Assembly: GCF_037076465.1 (NCBI RefSeq)
Contig: NZ_AP028908.1
Coordinates: forward strand, 1,240,001-1,304,000
Source: Pectobacterium araliae
GTDB taxonomy: Bacteria > Pseudomonadota > Gammaproteobacteria > Enterobacterales > Enterobacteriaceae
Reading direction: 5' to 3'
Length of the DNA: 64,000 nt
The position numbers and the translations under genes are program-made. Numbering within the stretch: the first letter of the stretch is position 1; each line of letters starts with the position of its first letter. Shown here in pieces: positions 10,764 to 20,789 of the stretch. A model generated the notes under the pieces. That model was not told where the DNA came from and ran no database searches. It worked only from the letters and a program-made list of their open reading frames with translations.

Positions 10764-10874
10764 CTCGAAGCATCCCATCGGCTGCGGTGCGTAATTAGAC
10801 AGACCGAAAGAAATATTGTGTTTGTTCATCCGACTTTCTAAAGTGGATTCAGGATTATCATCAGGAGTGAAAAA

Positions 10875-12068
10875 ATGCTTAGGGTTGAGATGTTATGTAC
10901 CGGCGATGAGGTGCTGCATGGTCAGATTATTGACACCAATGCGGCCTGGCTGGCGGATTATCTGTTTGTGCAGGGATTACCGATGACTAGCCGGATGACG
11001 GTGGGTGACGATCTCGATGCACTGGTGACCGCAATCACGCAGCGCAGCCAGATAGCCGATATCCTGATTGTGAACGGCGGCCTGGGGCCGACTAGCGACG
11101 ATCTCAGCGCATTGGCGGCGGCCACCGCCGCAGGAGAAGGGCTGGTTGAGCATGCGGAATGGCTGGCGCGTATGGAGGCTTTCTTTGCCGAACGCGGTAG
11201 AGTGATGGCACCCAGTAACCGTAAACAGGCGCACATCCCTGCCAGCGCGGAAATGGTCGATAATCCGGTAGGTACCGCCTGTGGTTTCGCGCTGCAATTG
11301 AACAAGTGCCTGATGTTTTTTACACCGGGCGTACCGTCCGAATTTAAGATCATGGTCGATCAGCAAATTATGCCGCGCCTGCGTGAGCGTTTTGCCGGGG
11401 CGGAAGCACCACTGTGCTTGCGTTTGACGACCTTTGGCCGTTCAGAAAGCGATCTGGCAAGCCAGTTAGATGGTATGGCATTACCGCCGGGCGTGGTGCT
11501 GGGCTACCGTTCTTCTATGCCGATTATTGAACTGAAATTAACTGGTCCGGCGGCACAGCAGGAAAAGATGGAGCAATTGTGGGAAACGGTGCGTACTGTA
11601 GCTGGAGAGCATACCCTCTTTGAAGGCACGGAAGGCTTACCGGCACAGTTGGCACGACGTCTGGCCGAGCGCGATGTGACGCTGGCGGTGAGTGAACACT
11701 TCACGGCAGGATTGCTCAACTGGCAGCTCCAGTCGGCGAACGTTCCGCTGGCGGGCGGAGAACTGCTGGCAACCGTTGACGATACCAGCTTGTCTGGGTT
11801 AGTGGACTATGCTCGCCATCTGGCGGAGCGTCATGGGGCGTCATTAGCGCTGGTCGTGGGGAACCAGAACGATGCGGAGCTGTCATTAGCGCTGCATACG
11901 CCGGAAGGATCTTTTGCCCAAACCATACAATTCAACGTACAGCGCTACAGCCTGAAAACTCATCAGGAAGTCGTTGCGATGCTGGCGATGAACATGCTGC
12001 GCCGCTGGCTAAATGGCTGGTCTGCCTACGGTGGCCATGGCTGGATCACGGTGTTGAAGACGTTATAG
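10875..12068 (+). CDS. yfaY: CinA-like protein YfaY
   Basis: 397 aa. The N-terminal MoaB/MogA-like CinA domain shows GDEVLHGQIIDTN, NGGLGPTSDD and a FFTPGVPSEFK motif. The C-terminal domain corresponds to the nicotinamide-nucleotide amidase domain. The usual ESCTGG active-site stretch reads SEHFTAG here, so the amidase serine seems lost. That argues against NMN deamidase activity and matches the YfaY branch rather than true PncC. AGGAGTG precedes the ATG. The gene is divergent from tyrP. Confidence 0.85.
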   Translation: MLRVEMLCTGDEVLHGQIIDTNAAWLADYLFVQGLPMTSRMTVGDDLDALVTAITQRSQIADILIVNGGLGPTSDDLSALAAATAAGEGLVEHAEWLARMEAFFAERGRVMAPSNRKQAHIPASAEMVDNPVGTACGFALQLNKCLMFFTPGVPSEFKIMVDQQIMPRLRERFAGAEAPLCLRLTTFGRSESDLASQLDGMALPPGVVLGYRSSMPIIELKLTGPAAQQEKMEQLWETVRTVAGEHTLFEGTEGLPAQLARRLAERDVTLAVSEHFTAGLLNWQLQSANVPLAGGELLATVDDTSLSGLVDYARHLAERHGASLALVVGNQNDAELSLALHTPEGSFAQTIQFNVQRYSLKTHQEVVAMLAMNMLRRWLNGWSAYGGHGWITVLKTL

Positions 12069-12450
12069 TCAGCGGGGGATCTAAGACTGCCTCTGAGTCG
12101 CATTTTTATGCCGCTATCGAGGCTGTTTCGTGCGCGATGATACCGTCATTTTCATGCTACTTCATAGCACGCGCCCGACACGGGGCGTCTCAAGCGCCGC
12201 TCGCCCCGTGACCCCTAGGCTTTTTGGCGTGAATTACGCCGCTACGCGGTGCCTTCGGCGATCGTTCCCGCTTGTCGAGCCGCCAGTGACGCGTTCCCGA
12301 CGCGGCACTGGCTTTCGCGGCGTCCATGCCGCTCACTCGGCGGTAACGCTCACCTCAGCGCAATTTTTACGCCGGGTTAGCACGCCCGAAACTATCATGG
12401 TAATTCAGCATAAGACGATAAAAAAGCAACGCTAATGCTTGCCTGCAAAT
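12069..12450. other. GC-rich multi-hairpin intergenic element
   Basis: No convincing gene in 380 bases. From about 12118 to 12395 it is packed with perfect inverted repeats. CACGGGGCG pairs with CGCCCCGTG at 12179-12210. GGCGT pairs with ACGCC around 12226-12240. GCCAGTG pairs with CACTGGC at 12282-12312, with an inner CGCG/CGCG stem. GCGGCG pairs with a GCCGC close by. A frame open at 12130-12435 would give an Arg-rich protein of no recognisable family and is probably spurious. Confidence 0.5.
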
Positions 12451-12482
12451 AAAAAGGCCAGAATCAACGTTCTGGCCTTTTT
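12451..12482. terminator. Bidirectional terminator between yfaY and cnoX
   Basis: AAAAAGGCCAGAA and TTCTGGCCTTTTT form a perfect stem with a 6-base loop. It can serve leftward cnoX transcription as well as rightward transcription. Confidence 0.88.
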
Positions 12483-12493
12483 CACAAGATAAA

Positions 12494-13354
12494 TCAATAT
12501 AATAACGAATAGAGCTGGCGGCGGTAGCGGGCGGCGAGGGCGTCACTGGTGCCGAGGGCGGCCATGATGTCCATCAGCGTTTTACGTGCGCTGCCGTTAG
12601 CGACGGCCAGGTCCTTCTTCAGGAATCCCATCAGCAGTTCAAGCGCTTCTTCGTTACGGCCGACCTGATGCAGTTGCAGAGCCAGCTGTACCGCCAGATC
12701 CGCATTTTGCGGGTCAGCGTCCAACTGCTGCTGTAAATGCTGAATTTCTGGCGTGTCTGCTGCCTGTTTCAGCAACTCAATCTGCGCCACGAGGCTGTGA
12801 TAGCGTGTGTCCTGATCCTGCAAAGGAATGGTCGCCAGCACGGCTTCGGCGTCTTCACTGCGTTTAATTTGAATCTGCACTTCTGCCAGCATCAGGCCAA
12901 TGTCGCTGCGCTGCTGGCTGAGGTGCCAGGCGTCTTTCAGTAGCTGCATTGCTTCCGGCAGTTTATCTTCCTGAATCAGCTGCTGTGCCTGTGCGACTTT
13001 CAGTTCTTCTTCTTTCGGCAGGGCGCGTTTCAGCAATTCGCGAATCGCTTCTTCCGGCTGTGGCCCTTGAAAACCGTCCAGTGGCTGTCCGTCTTTAAAT
13101 AGGTAAACGGTTGGGATTGAGCGCAAACCAAACTGAGCCGCGACGCGCTGTTCGGCATCACAGTCAACCTTCGCCAGAACAAACTGTCCTGCGTATTCCT
13201 GTGCCAGTTTGTCCAGCACTGGCTCCAATTCCAGACAGTGCTGGCTACGTCCCGACCAGAAGTAAAACAGGACTGGCAGTGTCGCAGAGTGTTCCAAAAC
13301 CTGATGCAGATTGGATTCGTTAACGTCAACGATAGTCGCTTGTTGTTCTAACAT
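12494..13354 (-). CDS. cnoX: Chaperedoxin CnoX (YbbN)
   Basis: 286 aa. The N-terminal thioredoxin fold has a degenerate active site: WSGRSQHC at residues 33-40 has SQHC where thioredoxin has CGPC. Tetratricopeptide-like helices follow. This is the CnoX/YbbN architecture, a holdase that protects proteins from oxidative (HOCl) damage and hands them to GroEL/DnaK. Order cnoX-ybbO-tesA-ybbA-ybbP is as in E. coli. Confidence 0.93.
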   Translation of the reverse strand: MLEQQATIVDVNESNLHQVLEHSATLPVLFYFWSGRSQHCLELEPVLDKLAQEYAGQFVLAKVDCDAEQRVAAQFGLRSIPTVYLFKDGQPLDGFQGPQPEEAIRELLKRALPKEEELKVAQAQQLIQEDKLPEAMQLLKDAWHLSQQRSDIGLMLAEVQIQIKRSEDAEAVLATIPLQDQDTRYHSLVAQIELLKQAADTPEIQHLQQQLDADPQNADLAVQLALQLHQVGRNEEALELLMGFLKKDLAVANGSARKTLMDIMAALGTSDALAARYRRQLYSLLY

Positions 13355-13464
13355 GAGTAGTCTCTCTTACTTCTTGAATTCACTTGACCTTTAGATGGGG
13401 CCTGTCGGTGTCACTTACAAGCCTCGTGCAGCGGTGAGTGTGCAATCCGTCACCTTCTGCTGCC

Positions 13465-14235
13465 TTATCCTCGTAAGACTTTATCCAGCAAACACCCGGG
13501 TAGCAGACGGCGCAGCCAGGTTAAGGCATGGGCTACCAGCGTCACGGGATAGCGTAATTTAGGCCGAGAACTTTCCAGCGCATGATGGAGTTTCGGCAAG
13601 ATCGCCTCCGGCGGTAGCGTGAAGCGTTTGGCGATGCCGGGGTTGGTGACCGGTTTGTCCGTCTGCGTCTGTGCCACGTTGTTGGTAAAGCGTGTACTGA
13701 TCGGACCGGGTTCGATCAGGCTGACGTGTAAGCCGCTGCCATGGAGCTCCATACGCAGCGCATCTGACCAGGCTTCTAGCGCATATTTGCTGGCGGCATA
13801 CGCGCCGCGCCCCGGCGTGGACACCAGCCCTAGCACGGAACTGGTCTGGATGATACGACCTTCGCCATGCGACAGCATCGCGGGCAATAACAACTGCGTG
13901 AGCTGGTGCGTGCCGAACAGATTGCTGGAAAATTGTTGTTCAAGCTGCTGGCGCGAAATGGTATTCAGCGGGCCATACAGGCCGTATCCGGCGTTATTAA
14001 ACACGCCGTACAAGCGATTATCGGTCAGCCTGATGACCTCCGCAGCGGCCTGTTCAACGCTGGTGCTGTCATCCAGATCGAGCGTGATTGCCTCCAGACC
14101 CAGTTCAGTCAAACGAGCGATATCCTCTGCGCGGCGGCAGGATGCAATCACGCGATAGCCGCGTTTTTGCAGATCCTGAGCGGCAATCAGGCCAATACCG
14201 CTGGAGCAGCCCGTAATGAAGACCGTTTTTTGCAT
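13465..14235 (-). CDS. ybbO: SDR oxidoreductase YbbO
   Basis: 256-aa short-chain dehydrogenase with TGCSSGIG at the N terminus, NNAGYG, and the catalytic Ser and YAASK. E. coli YbbO is reported as an NADP-dependent aldehyde reductase. Position next to tesA and cnoX matches the E. coli locus, which strengthens the assignment. The physiological substrate cannot be read from sequence. Confidence 0.9.
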   Translation of the reverse strand: MQKTVFITGCSSGIGLIAAQDLQKRGYRVIASCRRAEDIARLTELGLEAITLDLDDSTSVEQAAAEVIRLTDNRLYGVFNNAGYGLYGPLNTISRQQLEQQFSSNLFGTHQLTQLLLPAMLSHGEGRIIQTSSVLGLVSTPGRGAYAASKYALEAWSDALRMELHGSGLHVSLIEPGPISTRFTNNVAQTQTDKPVTNPGIAKRFTLPPEAILPKLHHALESSRPKLRYPVTLVAHALTWLRRLLPGCLLDKVLRG

Positions 14236-14263
14236 AACTTTACCTAATTCAAAAGCCTATTTA

Positions 14264-14947
14264 TTAAGACTCATGGTTAACTAAGGGTTCCAGCTGCTTC
14301 GCCATCCATTCTGCGATAAACGGTTGGGCATCACGGGTTGGATGGATGCCATCTTCCATCATCCACTCCGGTTTAAGATACACCTGCTCCATAAAGAAAG
14401 GCAGCAGCGGAAGCGTAAACTGCTCCGCAAGTGCGGGGTAAATATTGCTGAATGACTCGGTGTAGCGGCGGCCATAGTTGGTCGGTAAACGAACCTGCAT
14501 GAGCAGCGGCTGGGCGTTAGCCTGTTTGGCTAGCGTAATGATTTTCGCCAGATCCTGTTCGATATTGGGTGCCGGAAACCCTCGAAGCCCGTCATTGCCG
14601 CCCAGTTCAATCAATACCCAACGTGGCTGATGCTGTTTCAGCAGGGCAGGAAGACGCGCCAGCGCTTGTGCGGTGGTGTCGCCGCTAATGCTGGCGTTAA
14701 CTACCTCGATGCCTTTTTTCTGCGTCTGCCACTGCGTGTTCAACAGCGTTGGCCACGCGTTAGCGATCGGCATCTGATAGCCCGCGCTGAGGCTATCGCC
14801 CAGAATTAATAATGTGTCAGCGGCGAAAGCGCGTACGCTGCATAATCCCAGAAGCAAAAGGACGAAAACATGTTTGCGAAGACCAGCCCAGCGAGTGCTA
14901 CGCCAAGCAAAACTGCGCACGTAGAAAACATTCTTGAAGTTCATCAT
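14264..14947 (-). CDS. tesA: Acyl-CoA thioesterase I / lysophospholipase L1 TesA
   Basis: Periplasmic SGNH hydrolase, 227 aa. Signal peptide ends at about residue 42 (RAFA). The GDSLS block with nucleophile Ser52 is followed by GGNDG and DGIHP, which carries the catalytic Asp and His. The ATG at 14947 (MMNFKNVF) aligns with the E. coli start. The N-terminal region is longer than in E. coli because it overlaps the antisense start of ybbA by 78 bases. Confidence 0.94.
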   Translation of the reverse strand: MMNFKNVFYVRSFAWRSTRWAGLRKHVFVLLLLGLCSVRAFAADTLLILGDSLSAGYQMPIANAWPTLLNTQWQTQKKGIEVVNASISGDTTAQALARLPALLKQHQPRWVLIELGGNDGLRGFPAPNIEQDLAKIITLAKQANAQPLLMQVRLPTNYGRRYTESFSNIYPALAEQFTLPLLPFFMEQVYLKPEWMMEDGIHPTRDAQPFIAEWMAKQLEPLVNHES

Positions 14948-15601
14948 CTTAGTAAGCACGTTGGTCAAGGAGAAAATCGGCTTTCCATCCTTACCGGAGT
15001 TGAGCTTATTGTCAAACCTGCGCAGACAATTGCCCTGATTGGTGAATCGGGTTCGGGGAAATCCACCTTACTGGGGATTTTGGCCGGACTGGATGATGGC
15101 ACAGAAGGTGACGTTAGCCTGATGGGCAAATCGCTGAGCGCATTGGATGAAGAAGGCCGTGCGGCACTGCGTGCTCAACACGTCGGTTTTGTGTTCCAGT
15201 CTTTCATGCTGGTGCCGACGCTGAATGCGTTGGAGAACGTACAATTACCCGCGTTGCTGCGTGGTGAAAGCGACAGCCACAGCCGTGGACAGGCCGAACA
15301 GCTTTTGCAACAGCTCGGGTTGGGTGAGCGCTTACATCACCTGCCTGCTCAGCTTTCTGGCGGTGAACAGCAGCGTGTGGCGCTGGCGCGGGCATTCAGC
15401 GGGCGTCCTAACGTGCTGTTTGCCGATGAGCCAACCGGGAATCTGGATCGTAAAACCGGTGAGCGCATCGTTGATCTGCTGTTCTCTCTCAACCGCGATT
15501 ATGCCACTACCTTGATTCTGGTGACGCACGATGAGCAACTGGCGGCACGCTGTGAGCGACGCTTGCGATTAGTCGACGGCAAGCTGCGGGAGGACGCATG
15601 A
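14870..15601 (+). CDS. ybbA: ABC transporter ATP-binding protein YbbA
   Basis: ATPase of the MacB/LolD type, 243 aa. Walker A GESGSGKST at about 58-66, Q-loop FVFQSFM, signature LSGGEQQR, Walker B VLFADEP. It pairs with the YbbP permease, whose start overlaps its stop (ATGA). The start at 14870 is supported by AAAAGGACG seven bases upstream, even though this places the first 26 codons inside the antisense tesA gene. Substrate unknown. Confidence 0.93.
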   Translation: MFAKTSPASATPSKTAHVENILEVHHLSKHVGQGENRLSILTGVELIVKPAQTIALIGESGSGKSTLLGILAGLDDGTEGDVSLMGKSLSALDEEGRAALRAQHVGFVFQSFMLVPTLNALENVQLPALLRGESDSHSRGQAEQLLQQLGLGERLHHLPAQLSGGEQQRVALARAFSGRPNVLFADEPTGNLDRKTGERIVDLLFSLNRDYATTLILVTHDEQLAARCERRLRLVDGKLREDA

Positions 15602-18027
15602 TCTGGCGGTGGTTCTGGCGCGAGTGGCGCTCTCCTTCCTTGCTGATTGTCTGGCTGGCGCTAACGCTGGCAGTAGCCTGTGTGCTGGCGCTGGGCACCA
15701 TCAGCGACCGCATGGAGAAAGGGCTCAGTCAGCAGAGCCGTGATTTTCTGGCGGGCGACCGCGTACTGCGTGCGTCGCGGCCCGTCGCGGAAGACTGGCT
15801 TGTGGATGCGCAGCAGCGCGGGCTGACGCTCAGTCGCCAGATTTCTTTTATGACCATGACGTTTGCAGGCGATACGCCGCAATTGGCACAGGTTAAGGCA
15901 ACCGACCAGCGTTATCCGCTGTACGGTAATTTGCAGACGCGCCCTGAAGGGCTGCATGCGGAAGCGGGAACGGTGTTGGTGGCTCCGCGTCTGCTGGCGT
16001 TACTTGGACTGAAGGTCGGTGACATGCTGGACGTCGGTGATACCGCGTTGCGCATCAGCGGCGAGCTGATTCAGGAACCAGACTCCGGCTTCAATCCGTT
16101 CGAGACTGCGCCGCGTATTCTGATGAATCTGGACGATGTTGAGAAAACCGGGGCGATTCAGCCTGGAGGGCGCATTACCTGGCGCTACATGTTTTCCGGT
16201 GATGAGAAGCAGATTAGTGAATTCAGCAACTTCATCAAACCCCAGCTCAAGCCCGATCAGCGCTGGTATGGCATGGAAGATTCCGAAGGTGCGTTGAGCC
16301 AGTCGTTAAAGCGGTCGCAGCAGTTCCTGTTGCTGTCGGCGCTGCTGACGCTGCTGCTCTCTATCGCCGCAGTGGCGGTGGCGATGGGGCATTACTGCCG
16401 TAGCCGTTATGACTTGGTCGCTATCCTGAAAACGCTGGGAGCAGGCAAACAAGCGCTGAGGCGATTAATTATCGGGCAGTGGCTTTCCGTGCTGGGTCTG
16501 GCTGCGGTTTGCGGCAGCGTGCTTGGTCTGGGATTTGAGGCGTTGTTGATGAAAATGCTGGCGCCAGTGCTGCCTGCCGCATTGCCTGCATCCGGGCTGT
16601 GGCCGTGGGTATGGGCGCTGGGATCGCTGGTGCTGATCTCGCTGCTGGTTGGGCTACGTCCGTATCGACTGCTGCTGGCGACACAGCCGCTGCGCGTGTT
16701 GCGTCAGGATGTGGTGGCGAACGTATGGCCGCTGCGCTACTACCTGCCGATTGTTCTACTTATCGTTGTCGGGCTGCTGTCGGTATTGTCCGGCGGCGGC
16801 GTGCTGTTGTGGTCGCTGCTCGGCGGCGTGGCGGTGTTGTCGCTACTGCTGGGTGTCATTGGTTGGGGCGGTCTGTTGCTGTTGCGGCGTTTGACGGTTA
16901 AGCGGCTGGCGTTGCGTCTGGCGATTAATCGACTGTTGCGTCAGCCGTGGTCGACGCTCAGCCAACTGGCGGCTTTTTCGCTGTCCTTCATGCTGTTAGC
17001 GCTGCTGCTGGTGATGCGCGGTGATTTACTGGAACGCTGGCAGCAGCAGTTACCGCCGGGCAGCCCGAACTATTTCCTGCTGAATATCACGGCGGAACAG
17101 GTGCCGCAGGTGAGGGAGTTCCTCTCTCAGCATGATGTGGCACCGGAGACGTTTTTCCCGATTATTCGTGCGCGGCTGACGGAGATTAATCAGCAGGTTG
17201 CGACGGAAGTGATCCATGAGGACGATCCGGGCGGCAATACGGTGAACCGTGAACTGAACCTAACCTGGATGAACGGGATTCCACAGCACAACGTATTGGT
17301 GGAAGGCGAAGCGCCGAAGGCGGGGGAAGTCTCGATGGAAGCGAAAGAAGCCAAAGAGATGGGCATCAAGATTGGCGATACGCTGACCTTTACTGGCGAC
17401 ACGCAGCCGTTTAGCGCCACGGTGACCAGCTTCCGTCAGGTGGACTGGGAAAGCCTGCGTCCGAACTTCTTCTTTATTTTCCCCGCAGGGGCGTTGGATA
17501 ACCAGCCACAGTCTTGGCTGACCAGCTTCCGCTACGATGGTGATGAGAAGATGATCACGCAACTGAACCGCCAGTTTCCGACGGTGAGCGTACTGGATAT
17601 TGGCAGTATTCTGCGTCAGGTTGGACAGGTCTTGCAGCAGGTGAGTCGCGCGCTGGAGATTATGGTCATACTGGTGCTGTTCTGCGGCGTCCTGCTGTTG
17701 CTGGCTCAGATTCAGGTTGGGATGCGTCAGCGACGTCAGGAGTTGATGGTATACCGTACGCTAGGAGCCGGGTTGCGCCTGCTGCGTACCACGCTGTGGT
17801 GTGAATTCGCGGTGCTGGGACTGGTGGCGGGAACCGCTGCGGCGATTGGCGCGGAATCGGCTCTGTGGCTGTTGCAGCGTAAGGTCTTTAACTTCGCCTG
17901 GGAACCGAATATCGCGATGTGGATAACGCTTCCGTTAATCGCGGCGTTCCTCCTGTCGCTCTGCGGCGGCTGGCTGGGGCTAAGGCTCTTGCGCGGTAAA
18001 GCGCTATTCCGGCAATTCGCGGGTTAA
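15598..18027 (+). CDS. ybbP: ABC transporter permease YbbP
   Basis: 809-aa FtsX/MacB-type permease with about 10 membrane segments in two FtsX-like blocks (around residues 240-410 and 690-800), separated by large periplasmic regions. It is translationally coupled to ybbA. YbbA-YbbP, linked to tesA, is proposed to act in lipid or lipoprotein handling. The transported substrate is not established. No clear terminator was seen before speG. Confidence 0.92.
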   Translation: MIWRWFWREWRSPSLLIVWLALTLAVACVLALGTISDRMEKGLSQQSRDFLAGDRVLRASRPVAEDWLVDAQQRGLTLSRQISFMTMTFAGDTPQLAQVKATDQRYPLYGNLQTRPEGLHAEAGTVLVAPRLLALLGLKVGDMLDVGDTALRISGELIQEPDSGFNPFETAPRILMNLDDVEKTGAIQPGGRITWRYMFSGDEKQISEFSNFIKPQLKPDQRWYGMEDSEGALSQSLKRSQQFLLLSALLTLLLSIAAVAVAMGHYCRSRYDLVAILKTLGAGKQALRRLIIGQWLSVLGLAAVCGSVLGLGFEALLMKMLAPVLPAALPASGLWPWVWALGSLVLISLLVGLRPYRLLLATQPLRVLRQDVVANVWPLRYYLPIVLLIVVGLLSVLSGGGVLLWSLLGGVAVLSLLLGVIGWGGLLLLRRLTVKRLALRLAINRLLRQPWSTLSQLAAFSLSFMLLALLLVMRGDLLERWQQQLPPGSPNYFLLNITAEQVPQVREFLSQHDVAPETFFPIIRARLTEINQQVATEVIHEDDPGGNTVNRELNLTWMNGIPQHNVLVEGEAPKAGEVSMEAKEAKEMGIKIGDTLTFTGDTQPFSATVTSFRQVDWESLRPNFFFIFPAGALDNQPQSWLTSFRYDGDEKMITQLNRQFPTVSVLDIGSILRQVGQVLQQVSRALEIMVILVLFCGVLLLLAQIQVGMRQRRQELMVYRTLGAGLRLLRTTLWCEFAVLGLVAGTAAAIGAESALWLLQRKVFNFAWEPNIAMWITLPLIAAFLLSLCGGWLGLRLLRGKALFRQFAG

Positions 18028-18137
18028 CATTGCGGATGAAATACGCCATTTTCTCTGTGTTTGCATAAAACGAGCTTAAGATACGTGCGAAAAGAGGAAG
18101 TAAATCGCTTGAGGCCAGCAATGCTGGCCTTCTTACC

Positions 18138-18713
18138 TTACTGACTGAGGGAGCTTCCTGGTGCTTCGCCGCCAGTTTCCGTCACGGTTTTGTGCTTCGC
18201 CAGATATTGATGTTGGAAAATGCACATGCGGATTGTGTTGCGGTATTCACCGTTGATGAAAAACTCGTGGATCAGTTCACCCTCGACCTCAAACCCTAGC
18301 TTGCTGTAGATATGGATCGCTTTTTGGTTTTCCTTATCCACAATCAAATACAGCTTGTACAGGTTCAATACCGAGAAGCCGTAATCCATCGCCAGCTTGG
18401 CCGCTACGCTGGCGTAACCGCGGCCCTGATAGGCGGGATCGATGATAATCTGAAATTCCGCGCGACGGTGAATATGGTTAATCTCCACCAGTTCAACCAA
18501 ACCGACCTTCGTCTGCTCGTGTTCGATAATGAAACGCCGTTCGCTCTGGTCATGAATATGCTTGTCGTACAGATCGCTGAGTTCGACAAAGGCCTCATAA
18601 GGTTCTTCAAACCAATAACGCATCACGCTGGCATTGTTATCCAACTGATGAACAAAAGTGAGATCGTCTCGCTCCAACGGTCGTAGCCGAACGGAATTGC
18701 TCGTACCGGACAT
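18138..18713 (-). CDS. speG: Spermidine N1-acetyltransferase SpeG
   Basis: GNAT-family acetyltransferase of 191 aa. It transfers acetyl from acetyl-CoA to spermidine and spermine, limiting polyamine toxicity. It is nearly identical to E. coli SpeG through [18 protein letters not shown] and the acetyl-CoA loop YQGRGYA. The C-terminal tail after AKHKTV differs. The gene is monocistronic and convergent with ybbP. Confidence 0.94.
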   Translation of the reverse strand: MSGTSNSVRLRPLERDDLTFVHQLDNNASVMRYWFEEPYEAFVELSDLYDKHIHDQSERRFIIEHEQTKVGLVELVEINHIHRRAEFQIIIDPAYQGRGYASVAAKLAMDYGFSVLNLYKLYLIVDKENQKAIHIYSKLGFEVEGELIHEFFINGEYRNTIRMCIFQHQYLAKHKTVTETGGEAPGSSLSQ

Positions 18714-18898
18714 AGTGAATCCTTAATTGATTAGATAAACGTGAAGCGGCATTACCGGAGTCACGCTGGCATGAGTATGCCAACGCTAGTATAGCGGTGG
18801 AGAGGCTAGTGCTGAACTCCCAATGTGGAATGGCAAATCGCAAGATGCCCCGTATCGATGTGACACGGGGCTAAAATACACGAGAAATTGTGGCAGAA

Positions 18899-19537
18899 TT
18901 ACTCGGCAGCATAACCCTGTGGTGGAATGCGAACGCTGTCCAGCCAGGCTTCATTCTCACGCATCACCAGTCTGCCGTTCAGGAACCAGTTGATGACCAT
19001 CGGGTAAATCGTGTGCTCGTGCGTCTTCACGCGCTCGCTCAGGCTTTCTTCCGTGTCGTCACTAAATACGGGCACTTTCGCTTGCAGAATCAGTGGGCCG
19101 CCATCCAATTCATCGGTGACGAAATGGACAGAAGTCCCATGTTCCCGATCGCCATTTTCCAGTGCCTTGCGGTGCGTGTGCAAACCGGGATATTTTGGCA
19201 GCAGAGAAGGGTGAATGTTCAGCATTTTGCCAGCAAACTGGGCAACAAATTCCGGGCTAAGAATCCGCATGTAGCCTGCTAAAATCACCAACGCCGGTTC
19301 ATATTGCTCAATTTCGTTTGCCAGTGCGGCATCAAATGCAGCACGGTCGGCAAAATCTTCAGGATTCAAGACGCACGTAGGAATATCCGCATTTTGTGCG
19401 CGTTCTAGCCCGTAAGCCTCCGCATTATTACTGAATACGGCGACGATCTTTCCTTTAAGGCGTCCGTTCTTACTGGCGTCAATCAACGCCTGTAAGTTAC
19501 TTCCATGACCTGAAATCAGCACAACGATGTTTTTCAT
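18899..19537 (-). CDS. purN: Phosphoribosylglycinamide formyltransferase PurN
   Basis: Formyl-THF-dependent GAR transformylase of purine synthesis, 212 aa when started at ATG 19537, as in E. coli. Motifs: SGHGSNLQALID, AGYMRIL, and NIHPSLLPKYPG carrying the catalytic Asn and His, then HFVTDELDGG with the catalytic Asp. It overlaps the purM stop (TGATG). Confidence 0.96.
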   Translation of the reverse strand: MKNIVVLISGHGSNLQALIDASKNGRLKGKIVAVFSNNAEAYGLERAQNADIPTCVLNPEDFADRAAFDAALANEIEQYEPALVILAGYMRILSPEFVAQFAGKMLNIHPSLLPKYPGLHTHRKALENGDREHGTSVHFVTDELDGGPLILQAKVPVFSDDTEESLSERVKTHEHTIYPMVINWFLNGRLVMRENEAWLDSVRIPPQGYAAE

Positions 19538-20574
19538 CAATTAATAACCACTGCGTCTCCGGCATCGGTTTGAGTAATGACGCCGATTTTCCATGCGTTT
19601 TCGCCGCTGCTGTTGAGTAACGCAACGGCCTCGTCTGCCTGTTCGGCTGGCAGTGCGATGATCATACCAACACCGCAGTTGAAAGTACGATACATTTCGT
19701 GGCGGCTGACATTACCAGCCTGTTGCAGCCAGTTAAAGACAGCAGGCCATTGCCAGCTGGATTCGTCGATCGTCGCCTGCATGCCTTCTGGCAGCACGCG
19801 TGGGATATTTTCCCAGAAGCCACCGCCAGTCAGGTGAGAAATCGCGTGGACATCCACTTTCTCAATCAGAGACAGGATAGATTTCACGTAGATTTTAGTC
19901 GGTGCCAGCAGGTGGTCGGCCAGTGATTTGCCTTCCAGCTCGAACTGCTCTGGATCGGTTTTGCTGACTTCAAGCACTTTACGCACCAGCGAATAGCCGT
20001 TTGAGTGTGGGCCGCTGGACGCGAGAGCAACCAGAACATCGCCGTTCTGAACTTTGCTGCCGTCAATAATTTCTGATTTTTCTACCACGCCGACGCAGAA
20101 GCCAGCAACGTCGTAGTCTTCGCCGTGATACATACCCGGCATTTCAGCGGTTTCACCACCGACCAGTGCACAGCCTGATTGCTTACAGCCTTCCGCGATG
20201 CCGGTAATCACGCTGGCAGCGGTGTCGACATCCAGCTTGCCTGTGGCGTAATAGTCGAGGAAGAACAGCGGCTCCGCACCCTGAACCACCAGGTCATTCA
20301 CGCACATCGCAACCAGATCGATACCAATGGTATTGTGGCGTTTCAGATCCATCGCCAGGCGCAGTTTGGTGCCGACTCCGTCAGTGCCGGAAACCAGAAT
20401 CGGTTCGCGGTATTTTTGCGGTAAGGCGCACAAGGCACCGAAACCACCCAATCCACCCATAACTTCCGGGCGACGAGTCTGTTTCACTACACCTTTAATA
20501 CGGTCTACCAATGCATTGCCTGCATCGATATCCACGCCTGCGTCTTTATAGCTGAGAGAGGTTTTGTCGGTCAC
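19537..20574 (-). CDS. purM: Phosphoribosylaminoimidazole synthetase PurM
   Basis: AIR synthetase, 345 aa, ATP-dependent ring closure of [22 protein letters not shown] and [11 protein letters not shown] are characteristic. The start is GTG at 20574. It is first in a purM-purN operon. A PurR operator lies about 100 bases upstream, indicating purine repression. Confidence 0.96.
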   Translation of the reverse strand: MTDKTSLSYKDAGVDIDAGNALVDRIKGVVKQTRRPEVMGGLGGFGALCALPQKYREPILVSGTDGVGTKLRLAMDLKRHNTIGIDLVAMCVNDLVVQGAEPLFFLDYYATGKLDVDTAASVITGIAEGCKQSGCALVGGETAEMPGMYHGEDYDVAGFCVGVVEKSEIIDGSKVQNGDVLVALASSGPHSNGYSLVRKVLEVSKTDPEQFELEGKSLADHLLAPTKIYVKSILSLIEKVDVHAISHLTGGGFWENIPRVLPEGMQATIDESSWQWPAVFNWLQQAGNVSRHEMYRTFNCGVGMIIALPAEQADEAVALLNSSGENAWKIGVITQTDAGDAVVIN

Positions 20575-20671
20575 TGCTGAGTCCCCACGAAGGTTACGGG
20601 TCGTATTCAGAAAACACGGTATTGAGAAAACATACTGTGGTAAAAATAATGCGCGCTAATTCTAACAGTGT

Positions 20672-20687
20672 AGGCAATCGTTTGCGA
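20672..20687. promoter_or_regulatory. PurR operator upstream of purM
   Basis: AGGCAATCGTTTGCGA reads on the minus strand as TCGCAAACGATTGCCT, close to the PurR consensus ACGCAAACGTTTNCNT. It is placed correctly for purMN repression, as in E. coli. Confidence 0.72.
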
Positions 20688-20789
20688 GTGATGAGTCATC
20701 GGCTGGCTATTTTTCGTTAATGACGACAATTTCTCTTATCGGTTGATCTGGATCAGGCTTAATCATATGGCACTAAGTAAAAAAGGCGG

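Noticed and set aside
12130..12435. Open frame of 101 codons in the GC-rich element
   Set aside because: Arg-rich translation, no family resemblance, and it overlaps perfect inverted repeats. More likely a chance frame.
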